A DNA stretch of 64,000 nucleotides from an uncultured Paracoccaceae bacterium (GTDB lineage Bacteria > Pseudomonadota > Alphaproteobacteria > Rhodobacterales > Rhodobacteraceae), in NCBI GenBank assembly GCA_947497985.1, contig CANMIX010000004.1:186001-250000 (forward strand). The letters run 5' to 3'. Below, piece after piece: positions 27,685 through 36,806 of this stretch. The position numbers and the translations under genes are program-made. The notes beneath the pieces are model-generated. The model had not been told where the DNA came from. It saw only the letters and a list, made by a program, of their open reading frames with translations, and did not search any database. The stretch's first letter is position 1; each line of letters starts with the position of its first letter.

Positions 27685-28557
27685 TTAGGTGCCACGAAGC
27701 AGAGACCAGAACGCCTCGATAGCGGTGCTCGGAGATGCGTTTTCCGTTCGTATTTTTCTGAGCTCTCGACGTCCTACGGGACGCGAAGGGACAAAGAATT
27801 CGACCCCGTCAGGTTGGCTTTTTACGGCCTCATAGGGCAAGATGCTCACGCCAAGGCCGCGACGAACAAATGAGAGGATTGCGGTTGTATTGCGCGCACT
27901 CAACGTGCTGCTTGCAACCAGGCTGTCGACCAGTGGTTCGTCGATCAGATAGCAGAGCGGGTTGGCGATCAGCGGCTCCTGCGCCAAGACGTTCCAGTCC
28001 GTTGTGCCGCCTGCCGACAAATGCGCCCGATAGGTCGGGCCGCCCTCTGTGCAAACGATACCCAGATCATCACATAAGATCAGCTCGCCTTCGGATGTTT
28101 CTCCCGAACGAGCGGACACGATGCCGATGTCAGCCTCGTCGCGTTGCACACGACGGCGCACGGCTGGGGAATCGACGTCACTGATTTCAATGCGCACATC
28201 GGGATGTTTTTTACGAAAGACTTCGATCACATCCGGAAGCAATGACACTGTTGCCGAAGGAACGGCAGCGATCCGCACGATACCTGCTGTTGAAACAGCA
28301 TGACGGCGGATGGCCTGGGTGCTTTTGTCGAAAACATCAGTGGCTCTGCGGCTCTCCTCCAACACCAGCTGACCCAAGGGCGTTAGGCGGCTTTTACGGT
28401 CTGTCTCAAACAGTGGCCCACCGACTTCCTCAACCAGTTGGGCAAGTGTCATGGATATTGCAGACGGGGTTCGGTGCAATTCACGCGCGGCGGCGGCCAG
28501 CGTGCCCGTCTCGGCGACGGTTCGAAAGACACGCAGCATCTCCAATTTTATCGACAT
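27685..28557 (-). CDS. LysR-family regulator of the downstream catabolic cassette
   Basis: A 290-residue LysR-type regulator: helix-turn-helix at about residues 5-62 (LEMLRVFRTVAETGTLAAAA, SAISMTLAQLVEEVGG) and effector-binding domain from about residue 92 (GIVRIAAVPSATVSLLPDVI). It is divergent from the aldehyde dehydrogenase gene with a 90-base gap, the classic layout for LysR control of the adjacent operon. The inducer is unknown and is likely to be the substrate of the cassette. Confidence 0.88.
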   Translation of the reverse strand: MSIKLEMLRVFRTVAETGTLAAAARELHRTPSAISMTLAQLVEEVGGPLFETDRKSRLTPLGQLVLEESRRATDVFDKSTQAIRRHAVSTAGIVRIAAVPSATVSLLPDVIEVFRKKHPDVRIEISDVDSPAVRRRVQRDEADIGIVSARSGETSEGELILCDDLGIVCTEGGPTYRAHLSAGGTTDWNVLAQEPLIANPLCYLIDEPLVDSLVASSTLSARNTTAILSFVRRGLGVSILPYEAVKSQPDGVEFFVPSRPVGRRELRKIRTENASPSTAIEAFWSLLRGT

Positions 28558-28647
28558 TCAGAAAACCTGTAATTTCGTTCAGAAATTCCACAATGACTGA
28601 AGTCATGGATTGGGTCTAGATTAAACAAAAGAAATCAGGAGACGACC

Positions 28648-30099
28648 ATGACCCTGCGCACCCAAATCTACATCGACGGCACCTGGACTGACGGCGCCTC
28701 CTATATCGAGAACCGAAATCCTTCAGATACGTCTGATGTGATTGGGCATTACGCGCAGGCAGATGCATCCCATCTGGATGCCGCTCTCGCGGCCGCACAA
28801 CATGCGCAACCGATCTGGTGGGCTGCTGGCATTCAAAAACGGCACGATGTCCTGATGGCAATCGGTACCGAACTGACGGCCCGGGCCGAAGAAATCGGCC
28901 GCCTTTTGTCACGCGAAGAAGGCAAACCACTAGCTGAGGGCAAAGGCGAAGTGTATCGGGCTGGCCAGTTCTTTACTTATTTTGCGGCCGAGGTTCTGCG
29001 TCAGCATGGAGATTTGGCCGAAAGCGTGCGTCCAGGTATTGAAATTGACGTGCGCCGCGAGCCGGTTGGCGTTGTCGCCATAATCAGCCCGTGGAATTTC
29101 CCTGTTGCAACGCCCGCATGGAAGATCGCGCCAGCGTTGGCGTTTGGAAACGCGGTTGTTTGGAAACCTGCAAATGTCACCCCGGCCAGCGCGGTTGCTC
29201 TGACTGAAATTATTGCGCGCCAAGACATCCCCAAAGGCCTGTTCAACCTTGTGTCCGGTCCCGGGCGGGATGTGGGGCAACGCCTTGTCGAAAGCGCACA
29301 GGTTGATGCGATCAGCTTTACCGGATCGGTTCCTGTCGGGCGCGGGATTGCTGGCGCTGCAACCGGGAACATGACCAAAGTACAAATGGAAATGGGGTCG
29401 AAAAACCCGCTGATCGTTATGGACGATGCGGATCTAGATCTGGCTGTTGTGCATGCTGCGGGGTCCGCGTTTGGTGGAACGGGCCAGAAATGCACCGCCG
29501 CCAGCCGCTTGATCGTACATGCCGCTGTCCATGATGCCTTTGTGGAGAAACTGGTTGCAGCGGCCAAAGCCTTGCAGGTTGGCCACGCGCTGGAAGATGG
29601 GACCCAGATTGGTCCAGTGGTCAGCGAAAATCAGTTGGACCAGAACCTTGGGTATATCGAGACCGGGAAGTCCGAAGGTGCGGAACTGTTGTGTGGTGGA
29701 GGTCGCTTGGATCTGGCTACAGACGGTTACTACATGGCTCCGGCGGTTTTTGCGAACACGCGCAACAACATGCAAATCAACCGTGAAGAGATGTTTGCCC
29801 CCATCACATGCGTACAAAAAGCGGACAGCTATGCTGAGGCGCTGGCACTGGCCAACGACACGCAATTTGGGCTGACGGCGGGAATTATGACCCGGTCCTT
29901 GTCACGCGCCAGCCATTTCCGTGCAAATATGCGCGCAGGCTGCGTCATGGTGAACCTGCCAACTGCAGGTACCGATTACCATGTGCCTTTTGGGGGGCGT
30001 GGCGCGTCCAGCTTTGGCCCGCGCGAACAAGGGTCCTATGCGGCTGAATTCTACACAACCGTCAAAACCGCTTATGTTTCGGCCGGAGAGCCGGAATGA
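28648..30099 (+). CDS. NAD(P)-dependent aldehyde dehydrogenase (KGSADH/YcbD-like)
   Basis: A 483-residue aldehyde dehydrogenase. Cofactor-binding VAIISPWNFPVATPAWKIAP, general base Glu248 in QMEMGSKNP and nucleophile Cys282 in GGTGQKCTAASRL are all intact. The TGQKCTAASRLIV form and the VNLPTAGTDYHVPFGGRGAS C-terminal region resemble alpha-ketoglutaric-semialdehyde dehydrogenases of the YcbD group. It heads an operon with an M19-family protein (four-base overlap) and a BCCT transporter, so it probably oxidises an aldehyde made from an imported quaternary ammonium or similar compound. The precise substrate is uncertain. A clear ribosome site AGGAG precedes the ATG. Confidence 0.85.
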   Translation: MTLRTQIYIDGTWTDGASYIENRNPSDTSDVIGHYAQADASHLDAALAAAQHAQPIWWAAGIQKRHDVLMAIGTELTARAEEIGRLLSREEGKPLAEGKGEVYRAGQFFTYFAAEVLRQHGDLAESVRPGIEIDVRREPVGVVAIISPWNFPVATPAWKIAPALAFGNAVVWKPANVTPASAVALTEIIARQDIPKGLFNLVSGPGRDVGQRLVESAQVDAISFTGSVPVGRGIAGAATGNMTKVQMEMGSKNPLIVMDDADLDLAVVHAAGSAFGGTGQKCTAASRLIVHAAVHDAFVEKLVAAAKALQVGHALEDGTQIGPVVSENQLDQNLGYIETGKSEGAELLCGGGRLDLATDGYYMAPAVFANTRNNMQINREEMFAPITCVQKADSYAEALALANDTQFGLTAGIMTRSLSRASHFRANMRAGCVMVNLPTAGTDYHVPFGGRGASSFGPREQGSYAAEFYTTVKTAYVSAGEPE

Positions 30100-31109
30100 G
30101 TTTCCTGATCGACGGTCTTCAATACGCCAACTGGTGCGAGAAGATTTTCCGCCAGATGCGCGAAGGTGGCGTGGACGCGGTTCATGTTACAATCACCTAC
30201 CACGAGACATTTCGCGAGACGGTCCTGATCATCGAAAAATGGAACCGCTGGTTTGAACAATATCCCGACCTAATTTTTCAGGGGCGCACTGCTGCGGATG
30301 TTCAAGTGGCCCGTGACACCGGGCGGACGGCCATTTTCTTTGGCTCGCAAAACCCGTCGTGCATCGAAGATGACATTGGGTTGGTCGAAGTGATGCACAC
30401 ATTGGGGCTGCGGTTCATGCAGCTGAGTTACAACAACCAGTCACTGTTGGCGTCTGGGTGTTACGAGCAAGACGACACAGGGCTGACCCGCATGGGGCGT
30501 GCGGTTGTGACCGAGATGAACCGGGTCGGCCTGGTGGTCGATATGAGCCATTCTGGTGAGCGATCCACCTTCGAAGCAATCGAACACTCAACCAGGCCCA
30601 TCGCCATCAGCCATGCCAACCCGGCTAGTTGGCACGCGGCGCTGCGCAACAAATCTGACCAATTGCTGCGCGCGCTTGGCCAAAGCGGTGGGTTTCTGGG
30701 ACTGTCGGTTTATCCGCATCACCTCAAGAATGGTGGCAAGTGCACCTTGCAATCCTGGTGCGACATGGCCGCCCGCGCGGTGGATCTGGTTGGCCCGACC
30801 GGCGTGGGAATTGGATCAGACCTGTGTCAGGGCCAGCCAGACAGCATTGTCGAATGGATGCGTGTCGGGCGCTGGACCAAGACGACCGACTACGGCGAAG
30901 GCAGCGCAGAGAACGCGGGCTTTCCTGCCATGCCAACCTGGTTCCAGGACAACCGCGACCTGTCAGGGCTTCGCGCCGGTCTGCGCGCTGCCGGGTTGGA
31001 TGAAACCACGACTGACGGCGTGATGGGAAACAATTGGCACGCCTTTTTTGACAGGAGCTTCGGGGCGCAGCCTGCCGCCGCCGTCACATCGGATCGTGCC
31101 GCACAATAA
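30096..31109 (+). CDS. M19 (membrane/renal dipeptidase) family protein with altered metal site
   Basis: A 337-residue TIM-barrel protein of the M19 family. Kept family parts are VVDMSHSGERST (His), IAISHANPAS (His) and GVGIGSDLCQGQ (Asp). The usual first metal motif near the N terminus, HxD in a DGHND context, is replaced by LIDGLQYANW, and the usual bridging Glu region reads FFGSQNPSC. It therefore lacks several of the expected zinc ligands and may not be a dipeptidase. It lacks a signal peptide and overlaps the aldehyde dehydrogenase stop (ATGA). M19-family proteins also occur beside glycine betaine/dimethylglycine breakdown genes in Pseudomonas, in line with the BCCT transporter here. Confidence 0.8.
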   Translation: MSFLIDGLQYANWCEKIFRQMREGGVDAVHVTITYHETFRETVLIIEKWNRWFEQYPDLIFQGRTAADVQVARDTGRTAIFFGSQNPSCIEDDIGLVEVMHTLGLRFMQLSYNNQSLLASGCYEQDDTGLTRMGRAVVTEMNRVGLVVDMSHSGERSTFEAIEHSTRPIAISHANPASWHAALRNKSDQLLRALGQSGGFLGLSVYPHHLKNGGKCTLQSWCDMAARAVDLVGPTGVGIGSDLCQGQPDSIVEWMRVGRWTKTTDYGEGSAENAGFPAMPTWFQDNRDLSGLRAGLRAAGLDETTTDGVMGNNWHAFFDRSFGAQPAAAVTSDRAAQ

Positions 31110-31144
31110 AGGCACGGGGCACATAAGTTTAGGGAGGACTGAAA

Positions 31145-32704
31145 GTGACCACATCAACACCAAAAACAAAGCCGCTATCCAGCATGATAGACAAAGCGCT
31201 TTTTGCTATCACCGGGGGGTTTATCGCCCTGTTCTGCGCCTATGCATTGTTCGACATTGATGGGCTATCAGCGCTTGTCGATGCCAGCTTTGGATTTTCA
31301 GCACGCTATTTCGGACTGTATTGGCAGGTTCTTTTGCTTGCGACTTTCCTGATCGGCCTGCTCCTGTGCGTTCTTCCCGGAAGTAAAACCGTGATGGGCG
31401 GGCTGCCCCTGCCAGAGTTCAAAATGTTCAGTTGGGGATCCATGATCATGTGCACCCTGCTTGCAGGGGGCGGCGTTTTTTGGGCTGCGGGCGAACCCAT
31501 CGCGCATTTCCTATCCACACCACCTGTTTTTGGCGATCTGTCGGATGACACCGCAGCCCGCGCCAATGCGGCCCTTGCCCAAAGTTTCCTGCACTGGGGT
31601 TTTCTTGCCTGGGCCATTCTCGGCTCGCTGACGACCGTGATGTTGATGCACTACCATTATGACAAGGGCCTGCCATTGGCACCGCGCACCCTGCTCTATC
31701 CAGTCTTTGGCGATCGTGCGTTGCATGGGGCAATTGGTCTGATCGCAGATGCTTCCTGCGTAATAGCCGTTGTTGCGGGCACCGTTGGACCAATTGGCTT
31801 TCTGGGCTTGCAGATGTCTTACGGTTTGAACGCGCTTACCGGCATTCCAGATAATTTCGCAACTCAGGCCGTTGCCGTGATGGCGCTGGTCGGCATCTAC
31901 TCGATTTCCGCGATAACAGGTTTGGCCAAAGGCATTCAGCTTTTGTCACGGATCAACGTGATCCTTGCCATGGCATTGCTGGTGTTCATGCTGATCGCAG
32001 GCCCCACAACCGAGATTTTCTCCGGTTTCTTTGCTGGCATGAAGATCTATCTGACGCATTTTTTTGAGATGACGCTTTATCGTGGCGACGCCGGTGTATT
32101 TGGCGATCCAGGTTGGTTGGGCTGGTGGACTGTGTTCTTCTGGGGCTGGTTCATGGGGTACGGGCCGCTGATGGCAATTTTCATTGCCCGCATCAGCCGT
32201 GGACGCTCTATCCGCCAGATCATCATCATGCTGTCGGTCATTGCACCGACCCTGACCAACTTCTGGTTCACGATCATCGGCGGATCCGGCATCGCTTTTG
32301 AGGTTGCCCAACCTGGAGTGATCTCTGGTCCATTCGAGGGGTTCAATCTGCCCGCAGGCCTGCTGGCAATTACACAAGCAATGCCAATGGGCTTGATCTT
32401 GTCGGTCCTGTTTCTAGTGCTGACCATGTGTTTCGTTGCTACCACCAGCGACTCTATGAGCTACGTTGTAGCTTCAACGATGTCCGAAGGTGAGCCGACT
32501 GCTGCCTTGCGCGCATTCTGGGGTATCGCGATGGGCGTGATGGCGTTGATCCTGATCTCAACAGGGGCCGGTGGTATCGGCAAACTGCAAAGCTTTATCG
32601 TGGTAACCGCAGTGCCCGTCTCTTTGATCCTGTTGCCCTCGCTTTGGGACGCCGTGCGCATCACCTTGATGCTGGGCCGTGAGGCAAAGACCGCCCAAGT
32701 CTGA
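31145..32704 (+). CDS. BCCT-family transporter (betaine/carnitine/choline type)
   Basis: A 519-residue inner-membrane transporter with about 12 hydrophobic segments. The BCCT signature spans GWWTVFFWGWFMGYGPLMAI followed by FIARISRGRSIRQI. Members import quaternary ammonium or related zwitterions (glycine betaine, choline, carnitine, taurine-like compounds) with sodium or protons. There is no long cytoplasmic osmosensing tail, which favours a nutrient-uptake role. It starts at a GTG with a GGGAGG ribosome site and lies 35 bases after the M19 gene. Some usual aromatic box residues are changed (GWFMGYGP where many members have Trp), so the substrate is open. Confidence 0.88.
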   Translation: MTTSTPKTKPLSSMIDKALFAITGGFIALFCAYALFDIDGLSALVDASFGFSARYFGLYWQVLLLATFLIGLLLCVLPGSKTVMGGLPLPEFKMFSWGSMIMCTLLAGGGVFWAAGEPIAHFLSTPPVFGDLSDDTAARANAALAQSFLHWGFLAWAILGSLTTVMLMHYHYDKGLPLAPRTLLYPVFGDRALHGAIGLIADASCVIAVVAGTVGPIGFLGLQMSYGLNALTGIPDNFATQAVAVMALVGIYSISAITGLAKGIQLLSRINVILAMALLVFMLIAGPTTEIFSGFFAGMKIYLTHFFEMTLYRGDAGVFGDPGWLGWWTVFFWGWFMGYGPLMAIFIARISRGRSIRQIIIMLSVIAPTLTNFWFTIIGGSGIAFEVAQPGVISGPFEGFNLPAGLLAITQAMPMGLILSVLFLVLTMCFVATTSDSMSYVVASTMSEGEPTAALRAFWGIAMGVMALILISTGAGGIGKLQSFIVVTAVPVSLILLPSLWDAVRITLMLGREAKTAQV

Positions 32705-32771
32705 CGATAGCGCGTGGCGGGTCACCTGCCTGCCACGCCATTTGCAATTTTGACCGACTGGAGAGCCAAAG

Positions 32772-34445
32772 ATGGCCCATTCTGCTCATGATGCGATCTC
32801 ACAAACTGCGTCATTCCAACGCTCCGCATCCGAGGTCATGAACCTTGAACGGATGGGAGCCAGCCACCCGACCCGCCTCTCGTTTTTGCGGACAATGTTG
32901 CGTCGGCTGCACAAAGAGAACTGGCACGTGGACCGTTCAGTTTGGGAAATCGACGCGGAAGGAAACGGTCACGCCGTTTACCGCACCACTTGCGGCGAAC
33001 GGACCTACAGCCTTGTGGCTTTTGCGCATAACCTTCCGGACGAGATGCGCTCTGATCGGGTGATCGCTACCGCGTGGGACGCCACATTTACGCTATTTGA
33101 CGGTGACCCAACCGGTGCCGATATCATCCGCTTAGGTGCAAACGTTCCCCTGCAAGAGGCCGGCCGTATCAGCACGCGCGAACTTACATTGGCACGTGCC
33201 AACCGGTCCGTCCGCTTGTTTCGCCATGTGCTGGAGGCCTTGTCACAAGGGCGTCAACCTGACCAATCCGAGATCGCGGATATCGGATATTTGATGCGCA
33301 CAACCGCAGTCTACGGCTCTGGGAAATTTGGAGCGGCCGATCGATCCGATATCGCAGACCGCCCTGAAATGGCAGCCCCGTTTCAGGTTGAGATGCTGAC
33401 GGTTTGGCTCATCCGGGCCTTTACCGTCGATATTGTGGAACACATGGCAAAGGCAAAGGGCGGTGATCGCGCGGTGCGTCTTGACCGCGACCTGCGCCGC
33501 AGCCTTGGTGTTGGTAACTCCACCGGGCTTGGCATGGCCCCCTTTATTGTCCGTCATCCGGTTTTGCTGAACAATTGGATGGTGGCGCGAGAGGAAGCGC
33601 TGGCGCGTGTACGAGAACAGACAGCAGCCACCCAACCGACCATCGAGGGGCTGCGCACAGCCCTAAAAGCCGCCGTCCAAAATGCAGCCGTCTGGACCTC
33701 ACAGCACCCTGTTCAACGCACAAAACTGGCGGATTTACGAAAAGACCTGGCGCTGTTGGTTGAGGTTGTTGACGCTTGGGATTTCGATCAACCGCGTCCG
33801 TGGGACGCCTTGTGGAATTGGGGTGCCGAAGTCTTGTCATTGGAAGGGCAAGAAGCGCTGCTGTCCGTCATGTTAGAACCTCATGGTAATCTGGTTGACG
33901 ATCTCGCCGAATGCATGGGCGCGGATGAAGCTCCGACGTTCCACATCAATGGTGCTATGCGTATCCGCGATTTGCGCGCGATCCTAAAGCAAAACTACGA
34001 CTGGGCGCTCGCAATCGACTTTACCCTTCCCGAGAACAACGCGCGGTTTTGGTATGTTTCAGAAGAAAAGCTGGAACCACGGTTGGGAGAACGAGCAACC
34101 GAAAACGGTATAGAACTGGAGCAACCTTTGTGCATTGCGCGTCTTGCGGTCGAGTTGGCGACAACTTTGGACGCCTGGGACGATGATGATGCTGTTGCCG
34201 CCGTCTTACTGGCGCACCCCGAACATCGCTACATGGTAAGACGGGTACAAATCGCCCAGAACCACCCCTTTGCCGAAGTTCAGGGAAACTTGGCGGCCAA
34301 GTCCATGCTGCCCATCGACCTGCTGCGCTGCAAACTGTCATTCTTTGGTGCAACGCAGTTTGATCCAAGGTCAGACCGATGGGTCCGCATCAACCTGTTC
34401 CAGGGTGCCCCCTTTCCCGATGAGATCGGAAAGGTGGCCACGTGA
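32772..34445 (+). CDS. Uncharacterised 557-residue protein of the cassette
   Basis: No family is recognised. The protein is soluble, without a signal peptide or membrane segments. Notable conserved-looking stretches are GNSTGLGMAPFIVRHPVLLN followed by NW (about residues 240-262) and MRTTAVYGSGKFGAADRSDI (about 175-195). It is preceded by a good ribosome site (GGAG) 67 bases after the transporter and overlaps the next gene by four bases. Its fixed position between a transporter and a DUF3726-like protein suggests that the two act together, perhaps as subunits, in breakdown of the imported compound. Confidence 0.8.
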   Translation: MAHSAHDAISQTASFQRSASEVMNLERMGASHPTRLSFLRTMLRRLHKENWHVDRSVWEIDAEGNGHAVYRTTCGERTYSLVAFAHNLPDEMRSDRVIATAWDATFTLFDGDPTGADIIRLGANVPLQEAGRISTRELTLARANRSVRLFRHVLEALSQGRQPDQSEIADIGYLMRTTAVYGSGKFGAADRSDIADRPEMAAPFQVEMLTVWLIRAFTVDIVEHMAKAKGGDRAVRLDRDLRRSLGVGNSTGLGMAPFIVRHPVLLNNWMVAREEALARVREQTAATQPTIEGLRTALKAAVQNAAVWTSQHPVQRTKLADLRKDLALLVEVVDAWDFDQPRPWDALWNWGAEVLSLEGQEALLSVMLEPHGNLVDDLAECMGADEAPTFHINGAMRIRDLRAILKQNYDWALAIDFTLPENNARFWYVSEEKLEPRLGERATENGIELEQPLCIARLAVELATTLDAWDDDDAVAAVLLAHPEHRYMVRRVQIAQNHPFAEVQGNLAAKSMLPIDLLRCKLSFFGATQFDPRSDRWVRINLFQGAPFPDEIGKVAT

Positions 34446-35164
34446 TGACTGCTAACTCCTTTGATCAAACACGCGGAAACTCTCCCTCGGTCATCAAACA
34501 GGGCACTGCGGCGCCGCTTTCTCAAAACGAGGCCACGTCCCTATGCATAAAAGCCGCGCGTGGTGCGGGCATGAGCTGGGGATTGGCAGAGGAGGCCGGA
34601 TTTGCGGCAGCTTGGCTTGTGCGCCATGGTATCGACGGTCCCAAACACCTCTACTCGCATCTCAATCGCGCGCAAGGCCGACCGTGGAGCGATCTGTGCC
34701 CCACCGTGGCGCCGGGCGTGTGGCAGGCACCGGCCGGCGGCGCGCTTTGTCCGATCGCTTTGGGCGCCACGCTATGCGATTTTGCAGCACTTCCAGAAGG
34801 CATCACCGTCGGATCTCCGCTTGAGATTGGAACGGTGGATCACCCCCTCCTGCTCATCCCGTTCCTGGCAGCCATAACCGAAACGACCGGTCTGCAATTT
34901 GATGTGGAATGGTCGAATTCAATCGTCAGCCTTAATGGCGGATCCGATGGGCTTATGCATGCCGAAGCCGCCCTTGATGGGAAACAGATGCCGATCAAAT
35001 TGACGGCCCGGTTCGGCAAGCCGCCACCTCCAACAGCAAGCGGTGTTCCCAAAATCTCGGCAGACATTATCGCAATTTTGAACACGCTGGCGATGCGCAC
35101 AACCGTTCCATCATCCGAAGCGTCCCGCCTAGGTGCTGGATCAACAACCACAGACAACGACTGA
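34442..35164 (+). CDS. DUF3726-like protein
   Basis: A 240-residue protein. It begins with SQNEATSLCIKAARGAGMSW and GLAEEAGFAAAWLVRHG, a pattern I associate with DUF3726, and is soluble. The start overlaps the preceding stop (ATGA), which implies coupled translation and probably a complex with the 557-residue protein. The function is unknown. DUF assignment is from memory of the N-terminal pattern. Confidence 0.7.
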   Translation: MMTANSFDQTRGNSPSVIKQGTAAPLSQNEATSLCIKAARGAGMSWGLAEEAGFAAAWLVRHGIDGPKHLYSHLNRAQGRPWSDLCPTVAPGVWQAPAGGALCPIALGATLCDFAALPEGITVGSPLEIGTVDHPLLLIPFLAAITETTGLQFDVEWSNSIVSLNGGSDGLMHAEAALDGKQMPIKLTARFGKPPPPTASGVPKISADIIAILNTLAMRTTVPSSEASRLGAGSTTTDND

Positions 35165-35178
35165 AAAGGGATCAAACT

Positions 35179-35538
35179 ATGACCTTGAAACGCCTGAACC
35201 CAGGCCCCCGAATGAGCCAAGCCGTCTGCATTGGCGATATTGCATTTCTTGCCGGACAAGTTCCCAATGATCTTGAGGCCGACATCACGGAACAGAGCCG
35301 ACAAGTTCTGGCGAAAATGGATGCTGTCGTCACAGAATTGGGTGCAGACAAATCCGACATTGCTTCTGTTCAAGTCTGGCTCGCTGATATGGCTGATTTC
35401 CAGGGTATGAATGCCGTCTGGGACGAATGGGTGGATCATGACGCGCCGCCTGCCCGCGCAACCGGCGGCGTCGCTTTAGCACGCGCCGGCATGCGGGTTG
35501 AAATGATCGCGGTTGTCGCCCTACCAAAACCCGCTTGA
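35179..35538 (+). CDS. RidA/YjgF-family protein
   Basis: A 119-residue protein of the RidA fold (Rid subfamily other than archetypal RidA). MTLKRLNPGPRMSQAVCIGD and FLAGQVPNDL are the family opening; VQVWLADMADFQGMNAVWDE is the central motif, and the usual substrate Arg is in PPARATGGVALAR. Family members hydrolyse reactive enamines and imines, so here it may clear an imine made by an amine-oxidising step of the cassette. It is the last gene of the cassette and is followed by a weak hairpin (about 35548-35575). Confidence 0.85.
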   Translation: MTLKRLNPGPRMSQAVCIGDIAFLAGQVPNDLEADITEQSRQVLAKMDAVVTELGADKSDIASVQVWLADMADFQGMNAVWDEWVDHDAPPARATGGVALARAGMRVEMIAVVALPKPA

Positions 35539-35659
35539 ATTATTCAACGCGAGGTGGACATCTTCCACTTCGCTTTGAGTACCCCCCATATGACGGTTGC
35601 GATTACCGCATCTGGCCAGCTGCACCAAAAGGTAAGGTTTCGAAACGCAGATCTTCCAC

Positions 35660-35695
35660 AAATAAAAATCCGAGCCTCCTTAACAAGGCTCGGAT
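35660..35695 (-). terminator. Terminator after the corrinoid/folate operon
   Basis: ATCCGAGCCT (35668-35677) pairs with AGGCTCGGAT (35686-35695) around 8 bases; on the minus strand a TTTTTATTT run follows. It lies 30 bases past the methyltransferase stop. Confidence 0.85.
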
Positions 35696-35725
35696 CCGAT
35701 ACGTAGCAAATTTTCGGCTGCGCCT

Positions 35726-36796
35726 TTAGCCCCGGCGACGACGTCCACCACCGCGACGACCACGGGCCGCGCCATCGGCGTCAGACTTGTTAAATCTGAT
35801 CCATTCCGCGCCACCTTCATCGTTATTGGTCAGAAAGTTTGCAGCACGGATCGCTTCCATTTCCTTACCTGCGCGCGGCTTGGTTGACCCCATGCCAAAG
35901 AGTTTCACAAACACCTCGTCGTCGATGTCATCCGGAAGAATGACACCTGCAGCGGCGATTTCTTCCTTTTTGGCGGCGATCTTCTTGGGGCCAACTGGCA
36001 GTGCGACGGGGTTCATGATCGCAGAGGTCATCCCGGTTGCCATCGCCATTGGAAGAAACGCGTTGTTGATACCGTGACGGTTTGGCAAACCAAAGGAGAT
36101 ATTGGAGGCGCCGCAGGTGGTGTTCACACCCAGCTCGTTGCGCAAACGGTTATTCAATTCAAAAACTTGCAGCCCCGCCGTGCCCATCGCGCCAATTGGC
36201 ATAACCAGCGGATCAACAACAATATCATGCGCCGGAATGCCAAAATCAGCGGCGCGTTCGACGATTTTTTTGGCCACGGCAAAGCGGACTTCGGGATCTT
36301 CTGAGATGCCGGTATCGTCGTTGGAAATCGCGACGACTGGTACGTTGTACTTCTTCACCAGCGGCAGGACGATTTCCAGACGCTCTTCTTCACCCGTGAC
36401 CGAGTTCAACAGCGGGCGTCCTTCGGCGGCTTCCAGACCAGCTTCCAGCGCGCCTGGCACCGACGAGTCGATACACAGAGGCGTGTCAGTCACGGCCTGA
36501 ACCGTTTTCACCAACTGACGCATCAGGTCCGGCTCGACAAAGTTGTTGTCCGCGTAACGCGGATCTTCGGCCATTTTGTTCGAGAAAACAGCGCCAGAAT
36601 TGATATCAAGAACCGTCGCACCCGCAGCAACTTGCGCCAGCGCGTCGGATTCAACACGTGAGAAATCTCCGCGCTCCAACTCTTCATTCAGAATCTTACG
36701 ACCGGTTGGGTTAATGCGCTCACCGATAACTGTGAACGGCTGATCGAACCCGATAATCGTGGTTTTCGATTTAGATTCAATAATGGTACGGGTCAT
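35726..36796 (-). CDS. Methyltetrahydrofolate-binding methyltransferase (split MetH, pterin domain)
   Basis: A 356-residue pterin-binding TIM-barrel protein equivalent to the folate domain of MetH. The motif VIGERINPTGRKILNEELER is the family signature, with AAGATVLDINSGA, CIDSSVPGALEAGL, NSVTGEEERLE and AISNDDTGI following. The corrinoid-binding and homocysteine domains of full MetH are absent. It ends with a basic Arg/Gly-rich tail (RGRRGGGRRRRG). In Roseobacter-group bacteria methionine synthase is reported as split into separate proteins; adjacency to a MetF-like gene fits that role. A methyltransferase serving a methylamine- or betaine-type corrinoid system is the alternative. Confidence 0.85.
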   Translation of the reverse strand: MTRTIIESKSKTTIIGFDQPFTVIGERINPTGRKILNEELERGDFSRVESDALAQVAAGATVLDINSGAVFSNKMAEDPRYADNNFVEPDLMRQLVKTVQAVTDTPLCIDSSVPGALEAGLEAAEGRPLLNSVTGEEERLEIVLPLVKKYNVPVVAISNDDTGISEDPEVRFAVAKKIVERAADFGIPAHDIVVDPLVMPIGAMGTAGLQVFELNNRLRNELGVNTTCGASNISFGLPNRHGINNAFLPMAMATGMTSAIMNPVALPVGPKKIAAKKEEIAAAGVILPDDIDDEVFVKLFGMGSTKPRAGKEMEAIRAANFLTNNDEGGAEWIRFNKSDADGAARGRRGGGRRRRG

Positions 36797-36806
36797 ACTT
36801 GATCCT

